Assembly (NCBI GenBank): GCA_000697455.1 | Contig: JNET01031777.1 | Coordinates: 1 to 49,585, forward strand | Length of the DNA: 49,585 nt | Direction: 5' to 3' | Source of the DNA: Basidiobolus heterosporus B8920 | Taxonomy: Eukaryota > Basidiobolomycota > Basidiobolomycetes > Basidiobolales > Basidiobolaceae | In this document: piece after piece, positions 22,530 to 32,071 of the stretch | Layout of the letters: every line of letters starts with the position of its first letter | Position numbering within the stretch: the stretch's first letter is position 1 | Translations under genes and position numbers: made by a program | Notes under the pieces: generated by a model | Told to the model about the DNA's origin: nothing | What the model saw: only the letters and a program-made list of their open reading frames with translations | The model's database searches: none

Positions 22530-23439
22530 GGAGATAAGTCTTGTATCAAGCTTACGAGGACGTTTTGACGTAGGGAATTCTGAAGTTCAATCCCGAACCT
22601 AGTTTCTTTAAACAAGTCGAATTTGTCAGTCAAAAGTTGCCTGATGAAATTTTACCATCTAGAGATCTACGAACTATCATTCACACAGATTTATGAACAT
22701 ATATGTATATATATTAGAATGTATTCATTGTATTAAACATTGAACTGTTCGAAATAGATTTGGTTCCGTCGTAAAATGTGGACCCCAAGTAGGTATCATG
22801 TGATTGATTAGCACTATCATGTGACTAATTGTTTGTAGACGATACAGATCAACTGAAAATTCTGGCCAACATCTAGTTTTCCATAAAGTGGTCTAGTGTA
22901 GTTGGCCAACCATTATTGATCCTTAACTTTCTCCTACTTTCATTACCTCTCGAGAAACCTCTAAAGTAGTATTTACTTCTGAACCCTTTGTAATTGTTTG
23001 ATTATTCGACTTGATTGTAACCCATACGTCTGAGGTGAACATATCAGCTGGACTTAGGTATTTTCTATTTAACTGTATATGTTTAGTTGTTTTGAGGCCT
23101 GTATTTGAAAGCTCCCTTATTGCTGCAACAAGGAGCTGTTTGTATGATATTATCCCCTTCGCTTTTTTGTATATCAGTTGAGTCGGAAAAGCGAGTTGGA
23201 AATAAACCATACATCAAGGGGAAATAATGTAGATGCACTCAAAACCAGATTTACAACTCAATTGATAAAAAAAATATTATCTAACTTCACTTTACCTTTT
23301 TCCTACCAACTTCATTAAATCTTTGACCTGGTTTTGTAGGGCTAAATACACTTGAACAAGAGAGAGCTGAAGTCCCTGAAGTTTTCAGCGTTATAAACAA
23401 GGCCTGGCACACTTCCTTTTCATACGGACTTATAGAAAT
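22530..23439. other. Divergent intergenic region between the S9A peptidase and the CPSF6-like gene
   Basis: Probably contains the 5' untranslated exon of the peptidase and the promoter of the CPSF6-like gene. It also holds one 95-codon minus-strand ORF listed separately. Otherwise it is AT-rich with no recognisable element. Confidence 0.45.
22923..23210 (-). CDS. Hypothetical 95-residue ORF
   Basis: Unrecognised. The product would be mixed alpha/beta with a short N-terminal hydrophobic stretch (YFQLAFPTQLIY) and a Thr/Lys-rich second half (TIKSNNQTITKGSEV). Residue composition looks protein-like rather than random. An upstream ATG (23315) with a possible donor exists, but no acceptor joins it in frame. 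It could be a real small gene, a 3' exon of one, or chance. Confidence 0.3.
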   Translation of the reverse strand: MVYFQLAFPTQLIYKKAKGIISYKQLLVAAIRELSNTGLKTTKHIQLNRKYLSPADMFTSDVWVTIKSNNQTITKGSEVNTTLEVSREVMKVGES

Positions 23440-25387
23440 ATGGCGGACGAAGAAACCTTTGATATTTATGGCGATGACTTTGGCCAAAACGAATATGATG
23501 ATCCTGGTGTAAGCAGCGGTTTTATTTCAATCTTAGCTGGAAGTCAACTGGAGTACCCCTATTAACCTCTCGTCCTTTTTCTTTTGCACCATTGCCCTTC
23601 TAGCACGAAGATCTATATAGCGAGATCCTGGGTGAAGACAGTCATACTATGAAGCCCAAAAAAGAGACTTCCCAAAGCAATACGGACGCGAAAAAGAAAG
23701 ACTCTGAACAGGACTCTGATAAGGTTTGTGGTTTTCTTTCATTATGGTCCTTGAAAAATAAGGTACTCTCTTGTTAGCGCGAAAGAGTATTTCATATGGT
23801 GTCATCTTATGTACATAGAATCATTGGTAAATTGCTGTCTTTAATTTACGGGTTTCTCCAAGCTTGTGCCCAACTGTACCTTAACAAATTAAAGAAAAAG
23901 ACGACTGTACCTTATTTTTCAGGGCTTGAAAATAAAAAAGATGGACCCTAATCATTTCGCTTCGTCGTATTCACTTGATATTTGGTGGCATTTGGAACAT
24001 TAGGATAAACAATCAGGGGACAGTCACGAAGTTCACAGCCATTACGAGCACGAGCACGACAATCATGAGAATTTTTCGCGTTCAGGTAACCTCGACTTTA
24101 CTTCTTCATTCACTTGGGCAACTAATTTACCAAGGTTGATTTGTCCTCTAGGAAATGATCATTCTGACCGCTCCAACGCACCAAGGAGTAAAGACGATCA
24201 TCACAACTTCCACCCTGCTAGATCTCATTCTTCGAACGCGAGCAGTGCCTTGATCATTGGAGAGTTGAATTGGGTGAGTTGGCATGCGCGAAAATTGATT
24301 TATACCTACTTGGACTAATCCTAGGCATGGATCCTCGTGTATCTAGTGGGTCGGGGAAGAGGATATCAGAAACGTCATTGGAAAGTCGATCGAGCACTCC
24401 CAATTAAAGGACATCACCTTCCAGGAGCACAAAGTCAACGGGAAATCCAAAGGGTAAGTCAAAGATGGCCTGTCTGAATGTGGGAACGGTGCTAATCTTT
24501 CCGCTAGTGTAATCTACTTGGAATTTTCCGATGTTGAAGCAGCCAAAGCGGCGAAAGAATGTTTCGAAACAACGTATTTAAAATCTCTTGAAAACCTCTT
24601 CTCATGAAGACCGATCCATCTAATCAAAGTAATTCGCTTCATGAATATTAGAGATATAGATGGGAAAAAATGTACCGTGAATTTTGCCAACGCCGGAATG
24701 GGAAATCCATTCAAAATCCTTCCCAAAGGTATGCTTTCTCTTGCGTATTTCATATGGCACCACATCAGCTTCACTGATATATTTTTCGATGACTATAGAG
24801 CCTCCGCCACGTGCTGGGCGCGGCGCCGGCCCCACTCGGACTAACCCCATCCATGCCCCGGGCCGAGGTAGAGCCAACTTCGGTGCTGGAGGGTTCAGAC
24901 CGACTCCACCTACCAGAGACTTCTTCCCCAATCCAATGGCACAGATGGGCGGCTTTCCTGGCGCCAATCGAGGCTACGGTATGGGCGGAGGGTATGGAGA
25001 TGGCTTTGATCCATGGGGAATGTCTCAAAGAGGGGGTATGATGCGCGGCCGTGGAAACAATATGATGCGTGGTGGGTTTATGGGAGCTGGTCGGGGTGGC
25101 CCTATGCATGGTGGTTATCCCATGATGGATGAAAACTACGGAATGTCAGGGGGCGCTGGTTATGGTAGGATACGAATCAGACATCTAGAATTATCTCTTC
25201 GAACCTAAAAGTCCTTCCTTCGTTTACAGGCTTTCCAGCACCTCATATCAACCCGGCGTTCTTCGAGCAAGGTGGCTACGGTGGTGGAATGAACGACGAT
25301 AGTTCCAATGGTTCTTCTGGTACCAAGCGCCGTGCCCAAGATGACGGTCATGAAGGGTACGCTTCACAGCGAGGAAGATCACGATGA
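23440..25387 (+). CDS. CPSF6: CPSF6/CFIm68-like RRM protein (pre-mRNA 3' end processing)
   Basis: Predicted nuclear subunit of cleavage factor Im, which helps choose poly(A) sites. Nine exons: 23440-23508, 23604-23723, 24004-24085, 24152-24273, 24347-24453, 24508-24573, 24652-24728, 24799-25164 and 25230-25387; 388 residues. The N-terminus is acidic ([26 protein letters not shown]) like CPSF6, followed by a His/Ser-rich stretch. One RRM spans about 122-198: RNP2-like [10 protein letters not shown] is created by the exon 4/5 splice, and the RNP1-like KSKGVIYLEF by the exon 5/6 splice. The C-terminus is Gly/Met/Arg-rich ([20 protein letters not shown]) and then carries [10 protein letters not shown] and a basic end. 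There is no RS domain like that of animal CPSF6. RRM plus tail could also fit CPSF7; the family assignment is firm, the paralogue is not. Confidence 0.85.
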
Positions 25388-25814
25388 ATACTGCAACTCA
25401 CTCATATCGCTTTTTTAATTACTTATCAGTCTATGAATATCAATAAATCCCTTTCTGTTTATGTAATCGGTCAAGTGTGTTGAATATAATTGGTAATCAA
25501 GCCTTATGCATATGTTCTGACAATACACCGCATGTCCATACTCCAATCTCGGCTAACTTGGACGCGTCCCTGGATGGGCTTTACAAATAACGTCCAGAAT
25601 TCAAATCTCTTCCCAGATAGGCCAATAGGATCGTAACCAGTACCCACCCACTAACATAGTTCAAAATCAGTGGCCCATCAACAAATAGACTGCTTGGTTC
25701 GATAAACAAAGCTATATCCATGATTCATATAGAAATATCTCGAGTAAATCTTTTCGTTGGGCAGACTCTGAAGCGGGCCTTTAACGTTGGTCTTTTTGAT
25801 AAAGACTTTTCCTC
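25388..25814. other. Intergenic, CPSF6-like to LCB3-like
   Basis: Short spacer between two plus-strand genes. It holds an AATAAA at 25442 and presumably the promoter of the downstream phosphatase gene. No other feature was seen. Confidence 0.5.
25442..25447 (+). terminator. Polyadenylation signal candidate for the CPSF6-like gene
   Basis: AATAAA 55 bases after the stop codon, in AT-rich sequence. Confidence 0.5.
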
Positions 25815-27377
25815 ATGATCAATAAAAAGAATCAAGCTGAAATGGGGGAGGCTGATTTTGATATATCACGAATCATCTTTCCTGAGCATTTGTACGAAGG
25901 TATATTATCTCCTACAAGAGCGATGGTGAGGAAGAGATTCCTCGAGTTCGTGCGCTCGGAAAGCGAACTTCTTGCCAAACTCCAGGTAAGTTAAACCGAC
26001 AAATTCAACGTATTATATTCACCTTTCGAGTTGAGTCTAAACCATCCTGTCTATTCAAATAAGGCCTTCTTGAGGTGCCCTTTGTTCGACCATTTCTTCA
26101 TTAACTCAGCGGTTTTGGGTAACCATGTGACCTTCCTACTGATCCTTCCTCACCTTTTCATGTTCGGGATACCTGTTTTGGCTCGAGAGTATGTTTCTTT
26201 CTGATATCACTAAATCGAATCTACCTGAAACTTAAGTTTTCTCCCGCTTTCAACCAGAATGGTTCACTTACTTTTGTACGGAGTGGTGGTAACTTCCATC
26301 GCCAAAGTGAGTTATATTCAAAGAATCATCAGCAAACAGTAGACTGACATTTTTCCAACCAAGGATTATCTCTGTTTACCACGACCTCCCTCACCACCTG
26401 TTCACCGCTTATCCATTAACAAAACCCATCATCTTGAGTATGGTTTTCCTTCTACACACACCAGCTGTTGCGTTGGAGTGGGACTGAGCTGTCTATCCTA
26501 TATCTATAACTCTGAGAGTCTTGGCATCAACATGAAAGTGTTCCTAAGTTTCGTCGCGTTCTTCTACATGTTCTCAGTATCGTTTGGCAGAATCTACTGT
26601 GGCATGCATAGCATTACCGACGTACTGGGTGGTGTGTTCTTTGGTGTGTTGCTCTGGGTGATTTTCCACCTTGGCCAACCAATAGTCGAGGCAATCATTC
26701 TATATCCGAATATTCTTGTGTTGATTGGCCTGGTTTCCGCACTAGTTCTTTCAATACACTATCAACCAGATCCCATCAATGCATGCCCATGTTTTGAGGA
26801 CAGCGTGGCCTCCCTCGGCGCCATCATCGGTGTTTACCTTGGCTCATGGCAAGGGGCGAATGGAACCCCTTTCTGGACTGAACCTATTGAAGCAACATTT
26901 CACTATAGCTTTGCCGAAGTTGGGGTGCTACATAGTGTGATGAGAGTGTTGGTCAGCTTTGTAATGATTATTGGCTGGAGGGTGGTTTCCAAGAAGCTGT
27001 GTTACTTTGCATTACCCACTATTTACAAACTGCTCCAGTTGCCAGTGAAAAGGGATCATAAGCCAGCCAAGAAGTACCGGACATTAAATCAAACCCCCAT
27101 CTCTATGATCCCATCAGTGGTCAATCTCGACTCTAATCCAGTCCCCAAGAAAGATGTCGACTCGAGAAAGGTGCTTAGAGAACGAAAGCTCCCCACTCAC
27201 TGCCATGCTGAAGAGATCCGTAGATTTGAAACCGAACTTACCGAGTTTAGAAGAGAATTGATCTCTATTCTACCCCGTTACGATCTAGAGATTCTCGCCA
27301 AACTATTGGTCTACAGTGGGATTGGTTGGTGGGCCACTTTGGGTAGTCCGGTTTTGTGCTATTATTTCGGGATTTAA
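25815..27377 (+). CDS. LCB3: Sphingoid-base-1-phosphate phosphatase (LCB3/SGPP type, PAP2 family)
   Basis: ER membrane phosphatase that removes phosphate from long-chain base phosphates such as dihydrosphingosine-1-phosphate. Four exons, 25815-25985, 26064-26188, 26258-26306 and 26364-27377, give 452 residues. The lipid phosphate phosphatase triad is complete: KDYLCLPRP (K-x6-RP; its K is the last codon of exon 3), YGFPSTHTS (PSxH) and GRIYCGMHSITD (R-x5-H-x3-D). These are embedded in several hydrophobic helices (FFINSAVLGNHVTFLLILP, VFLSFVAFFYMFSVSF, LIGLVSALVLSI). The PRPPSPP arrangement before the PSTH helix is typical of the LCB3/SGPP subgroup rather than general PAP2 enzymes. The C-terminal third is hydrophilic and ends with another hydrophobic segment. 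Convergent with the V-ATPase gene. Confidence 0.9.
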
Positions 27378-27804
27378 TTGGTTTGTGCATGAATGAAATA
27401 TAAATGGTTTGTTGTCCGTGGAATGTGTCTTGAGTATGGTTTTTTCCTTGTCAGTCGTAGGTCTTGAGATGGGTCAAAGACAGAGCTTGGTTTATTAGAT
27501 GGTTTATGTGATAGCAAACGAGATTTGTTGTTTGTGTGTAGTCAAACAATGGATAGCAATTGCCCGCGTAAAATAGGGTGAAATATGATTAGAAAGGGTG
27601 TGTAGATGTTGAGATGGAAGTGAGCGTGGTCTCGTTTTAACATGGTATCAAGAGCTGTTCAACATCGACAAAAGCAAGGATGCTGAGTTGTTTCAGATGG
27701 TTGAGAAATTGGGTAGCAAGTGGTGAACTTAAGCATCCCTGGATAGAGAATTATACAAGCTTAGTATCAAGTGAGTCTGATGATGCTCTAGGATGTGCTC
27801 AAAC
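27378..27804. other. Convergent 3' intergenic region
   Basis: Shared 3' flank of the LCB3-like and V-ATPase H genes. It is T/G-rich with no ORF, repeat or RNA gene that I can support. Confidence 0.5.
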
Positions 27805-29863
27805 TTACCAAGCATTAACCATCAACTTCTGCACTGCTAAGAGTGCCTGATATCTGACATCGGAATTCTCGTGAGCCATAAGTTCCATAATGCGATGCTT
27901 AACACCGATTTCTTGAACAATCCTAGTACGTGACAAAGGAACGGATCAGTAATGCTTTATGCAGAAGGCCTTGGTAAGATGAACCTTACTTTTTGCCATT
28001 TGGGTAATGCTTGACGTATTGGCCAATATCATGAGTACCGACGGCAAGAACAAGTGGATCAGATGAGGTGCTAAGAAGTCTAGACAGCATTCTTTGTAAT
28101 ATAGGCGTTTGTTAAGTCCATGTCCTCAAAGTAATGTTGATGATGGCATACCTTAGAAGAGCATAATCATTCTCGTTTAGACGAGAGAAATTTTGCTGCC
28201 AGAATTGCTCGGATTGATGTGGTGGAGTCCAGGAAAGTTTCCCAGATTCCAACTCACTAACGTATTCATCAAAAGTGCTAAGTTCAAAAATATCTCGTTA
28301 AGTTTGATTGTAGATGGCTCAAGTTGATTTGATGTTCGTTTACGTTAGACTATGGAAGCTTTCTTCGAGCTCTCCTTTGATGAATTCAAGGTCTTCGGGA
28401 ACATCAGGATCGGACCATTTACGGCTGGTAAGATTCTCAACGAAATTCAACAGCTTGTAAACAAGCATAGCGGCCATGTTTGCCTCTGGAGCCTTTTCGA
28501 TTAAGTTCTGAGAATCGAGCAATTAGCCAAGGCTTGAGCGGCAATGCATAGGCATGAAACTTACTCTAAAGGTGCTAATAACCGCACGAATGACTTTCTC
28601 CTTGACTGTGGTTTTGGCGACATCCATGAAGATGGGGATGATGTCGTATTTGCTAGAGGAAATTTCACAATTGAGTATGTGTTACTTGATAGGGCATCAA
28701 AAATACTCACCTGTTAATTTCTGCAGCGATGTTCTTTTCGAAAGAGAGGAGCCAGAAGCAGAAGATCAATTGGTATTGAGCTTGAGGATTTCCATTGCTG
28801 CTCTTCAACAAAGATATTAAACTGTTGATAACACGCGCGTACTAGGTTAGAAGATTGTTCGTACAAATCCCATAGACTTGAGAGCAATATACATACATGG
28901 AAACCCCATTGGTTTGGTAGAAGGCCTGTCGGCACTCGGAAACGGTAAGCAATGACTCCAAGTTTTGTACCGCAATGTCAACGACACTAGTGTTCTGGCT
29001 CTTGAGTTGGGTAACGATCCAGTTGATGAATTGGTTGAGATCAACACCCTGGTGACGACTCTTGTCAGTGCTAAGGGGCAAGGTAAATTAAAGTTAGTCC
29101 TGTGTACCAATCCCGTGCGAGAGTGATTATATTACCAAATCAATGAGGAAAGAACTTTGCTAGCCTTCAAAGAAAGAAATTCATCGTCCTTAGACAGGCA
29201 CCTGAAATATCCTGGTCAGCATTTACTCAAGCGACAGTGATACAAACATGACCAATCGTAATCCTACTTGACAAACGGTTCGTATGGGAACTTGGGGTTC
29301 TCGGTACTAGTTTGGTGGAACAAAGCCGCATGCTCTCTGTTCTCTATCAAAATTAGATTTGGATACAGTTAATACGAATATTAGAGGGAGGTTGCCATGA
29401 ATAGAAATCATTTCTGGCTTTTACCTTCTAGGATATCGTCTACAACAACCAGCAGGTATTGAAGAGTGTCGACGCGAACAAGTTTATCCAGCAAAGTAAT
29501 GAAAAGCTTGGCGAAAAGATAGCCATCCTACGTAAGTAAGGTAGATTGTTTGGTTAACTTGAACTAGGCCGACAAACTATTGGAATAGTTCTGATCAAAA
29601 CTGCTTACTTGGGAAAGAAATTGTGACGAGCCTTGCTGAGTTCTACTTTCGTAAAGTTTAAGCATACGTAGTTCATCCTCAGTGATCAAAGAAGCCTTGT
29701 GGTAGCCCTAGAAAATTAAGAAAACGCTTACGTCAGATAACGAACATAAAAGAAAACCACCACCGAGCTATACCTCCCAAGGGATGGCTTTTCCCCTAAT
29801 GCTAGCAGTGAGTTCTTCGAGGTAGGGGTTTGCAACAATACTGGTAGGAAAAACGTCAGCCAT
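27805..29863 (-). CDS. VMA13: V-type ATPase subunit H (Vma13)
   Basis: Peripheral V1 subunit needed for activity of the vacuolar proton pump and for silencing free V1. Twelve exons in coding order: 29863-29774, 29707-29609, 29527-29425, 29343-29268, 29201-29136, 29070-28893, 28841-28711, 28652-28565, 28507-28344, 28277-28152, 28091-27990 and 27922-27805; 446 residues, in the normal size range. Family hallmarks: [12 protein letters not shown] near the N-terminus, [84 protein letters not shown] and the C-terminal [22 protein letters not shown]. These form HEAT/armadillo-like helical repeats. Phases agree at every junction. With 12 exons in 2 kb it is among the most intron-dense genes here. A short upstream 5' untranslated exon is possible. 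Confidence 0.93.
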
Positions 29864-30076
29864 TGGAAAGTAGTCAGGAAAGGGTAACTTGAAACGAGAG
29901 CTTTAAAGGAAGACGCTATTATGTATCTAGAGAAAGTCAATTCAGCTTTCGAGGAACTCTACGGACGCTGATTGGGCCTTGTGTTTTGGATCGGGCTTCA
30001 TATTATCCACACAATTATGATAAACCAAGAAATTTTTAAAAGAGAATAATTTTAGTCCAGAACCAGTCAAAGAGAA

Positions 30077-30394
30077 TTAGCTGATTTGCGGGCGCACTTG
30101 ACCACAATTAAAGTGGCACTCAACCTTTTTCGGAGGCCATTTGTTAATTCTAGTTGCTGAAATGCCGAAATGCTGAATTGGAATTTCAATTAGAACTGTA
30201 TTGGTTCTATTGATTGAAACAGCCACACAATTAATCCTCCAAAAGATCCTTGGAAAGATCTTGGTAATTTGAGTTTGTGGTTCGTGTGACAATGATTCTT
30301 CCTGAAATCCATAGCGTAACCTGTAGCCTGACCCATAACTAGACCCATGGTTAAACCCACAGCTAAATCCATACCCTCGTTGTGCGTAAGGCAT
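30077..30394 (-). CDS. Hypothetical Gly/Tyr-rich ORF
   Basis: 105 codons. The first 35 residues are rich in Gly, Tyr and Ser (QRGYGF, HGSSYGSGY), while the rest has no pattern I recognise. An overlapping 60-codon ORF in another frame covers the same DNA and also looks repetitive (Met/Gly/Ala), suggesting that a degenerate short DNA repeat underlies both. It may be a pseudo-ORF. Confidence 0.2.
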   Translation of the reverse strand: MPYAQRGYGFSCGFNHGSSYGSGYRLRYGFQEESLSHEPQTQITKIFPRIFWRINCVAVSINRTNTVLIEIPIQHFGISATRINKWPPKKVECHFNCGQVRPQIS

Positions 30395-30510
30395 GGATTA
30401 ACTAACGCCGGAGATGCTCATTTCTTCTGTTGACCAGTGGACATCTAATAAGTGACAAGATAATGACTACATATTACCTACCAAGGATTGTGTCTTAATG
30501 TATGCTTTTG

Positions 30511-30540
30511 CGTGGTTTTACGCGGTTTTACGCGGTTTTA
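30511..30540. repeat. 10-bp tandem repeat, 3 units
   Basis: CG(T/C)GGTTTTA three times in a row, followed by a partial unit (CGTTAC). Confidence 0.85.
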
Positions 30541-31106
30541 CGTTACTAACCTTCCACAAAAGTCCAAAGAGCTTTGGTGTCGTTGTCCCAAGTGGGGAAG
30601 TTATGATTCCAGAACGAAAATCGATTGACTAATTAATTTATCAGATCATCACTCTAACCCTAATTGTATGTCATTAAGAAAGTTTGATTAACTCCCAGCT
30701 TAACTATCACTCGATCAATGACCTAAAGAAATGAGCCCAAAGAGTAAAGTGCTCTGCTCCTATTGCTCTAAATCGGTAAAATTATTATCCCTGACATGCG
30801 GACCGTTTTGTCTCATTCTCCATACGGAGCATTTTTCATTTCAAGGTGAGCGAGTGATTATGCGATTGTTATGCGATTGTTGACGTCAATGATTATTCTA
30901 ATGGTTTCATATATACATATATATACATATACACAAATAGACGCTACGAGGTTATGTTCCGTAGAGTTAACTCTATATTACCCAAGAAGATACACCAGAG
31001 ACCTCTAGCAACTGTATTACATCGGTAACTCCGCCATTTTCTTTGGAATATGTCGTGACTCGTGAATACTAACAACAATTCGAAAACCAGTTTCTATCAT
31101 TCAAGA

Positions 31107-31943
31107 ATGTCCGAATCGGTATATTTACTTTCAAAGAACATCCCCTTGACCATTCACTCGGAAAAAGTGAACCTAGCAGATGTTCAGAAATTCAAACCGT
31201 TTGTAGATTGGTGTAAAAAGTTCGACCAACAGGCCAACAAGGAGGAGATCGAGGTCTCAAGTATTGATATTCAGGATGTAGATTATTTCAAGCAGAAACT
31301 TGGATTTGTAAAAATGAAGGTGAACGTTAAGCTTAAGGCTACTGGTAAAAACATCCCAGGAGTGGTATTATTGGTAAGGACGGAGTTGTTTCAAGCAAAA
31401 TCAACCATTGTATTCACGCCAATTTGATTTTCTTAGAGGGGTGGGTCTGTTAGTGTATTGTTGATACTTCGCGTAAAACAAGACAACTCTCCAAAGCCCA
31501 AGGAGTATGTCGTCCTAACCGTCCAACCTAGAATTCCTGTCGGATCGCTCTCGTTTACGGAATTACCTGCTGGCATGTTGGACGATTCTGGAGAATTTTC
31601 AGGTGTGGCATCCAAGGAACTCCAAGAAGAAACCGGATTAACCATTCACGAAAAAGAGTTGATCGATATGATCGAGTTGACCTACTCCAATCAAAATATT
31701 CAGGGTGCTTATACTTCCCCGGGTGTCTGTGATGAATTCATTCGGTTGTTCTTGTGTATCAAGGAGATTGATCCAGACAAGCTGAATGAGTTACAAGGGA
31801 AGCTAACCGGCTTAAGAGATCAAGGAGAAAATATCTCGTTGAAGTTGGTGGAGTTGGATAAATTATGGGAGACAACGGCTGATGTTAAAGCGCTATCTTC
31901 TTTGATGTTGTACCATAAGCTCAAAGAGAACGGGAAGATTTGA
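31107..31943 (+). CDS. Nudix hydrolase, ADP-sugar diphosphatase (NUDX14)-like
   Basis: Predicted to hydrolyse ADP-sugars such as ADP-glucose or ADP-ribose to AMP and a sugar phosphate. Two exons (31107-31373, 31437-31943) give 257 residues; the splice joins IPGVVLL to RGGSVSVLLILRV. The first in-frame ATG of the opening exon is used. The N-terminal third is a small leader domain typical of the plant NUDX14-like group. The Nudix box is LPAGMLDDSGEFSGVASKEL followed by QEETGL, with Lys where the consensus REUxEE has Arg; the metal-binding Glu residues are intact. Downstream, YTSPGVCDEF and GKLTGLRDQGE match the same subgroup. The stop lies 128 bases from the stop of the convergent ArfGAP gene. 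Confidence 0.88.
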
Positions 31944-32014
31944 GAAGACGTTAGCCACGTAATGTAATGTTCATTTATTAGGGAATCGAATGCGAACTGT
32001 AGAATTAAAGGTTA

Positions 32015-32020
32015 AATAAA
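32015..32020 (+). terminator. Polyadenylation signal candidate for the Nudix gene
   Basis: AATAAA about 70 bases after the stop. The 3' ends of this gene and of the convergent ArfGAP gene probably overlap here. Confidence 0.45.
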
Positions 32021-32071
32021 GAAAAGTACGGTTTACAAAACTTCATATGTTAATGGAAAAATGAGTGACAT

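Larger units (their letters stand above)
29864..31106. other. Divergent intergenic region, V-ATPase H to Nudix
   Basis: Holds a Gly/Tyr-rich minus-strand ORF (listed separately), a 10-bp tandem array (30511-30540), a tandem duplication of ATGCGATTGTT (30859-30880) and one CTAACCCTAA telomere-like decamer (30654-30663). No other coding signal was recognised. Confidence 0.5.
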
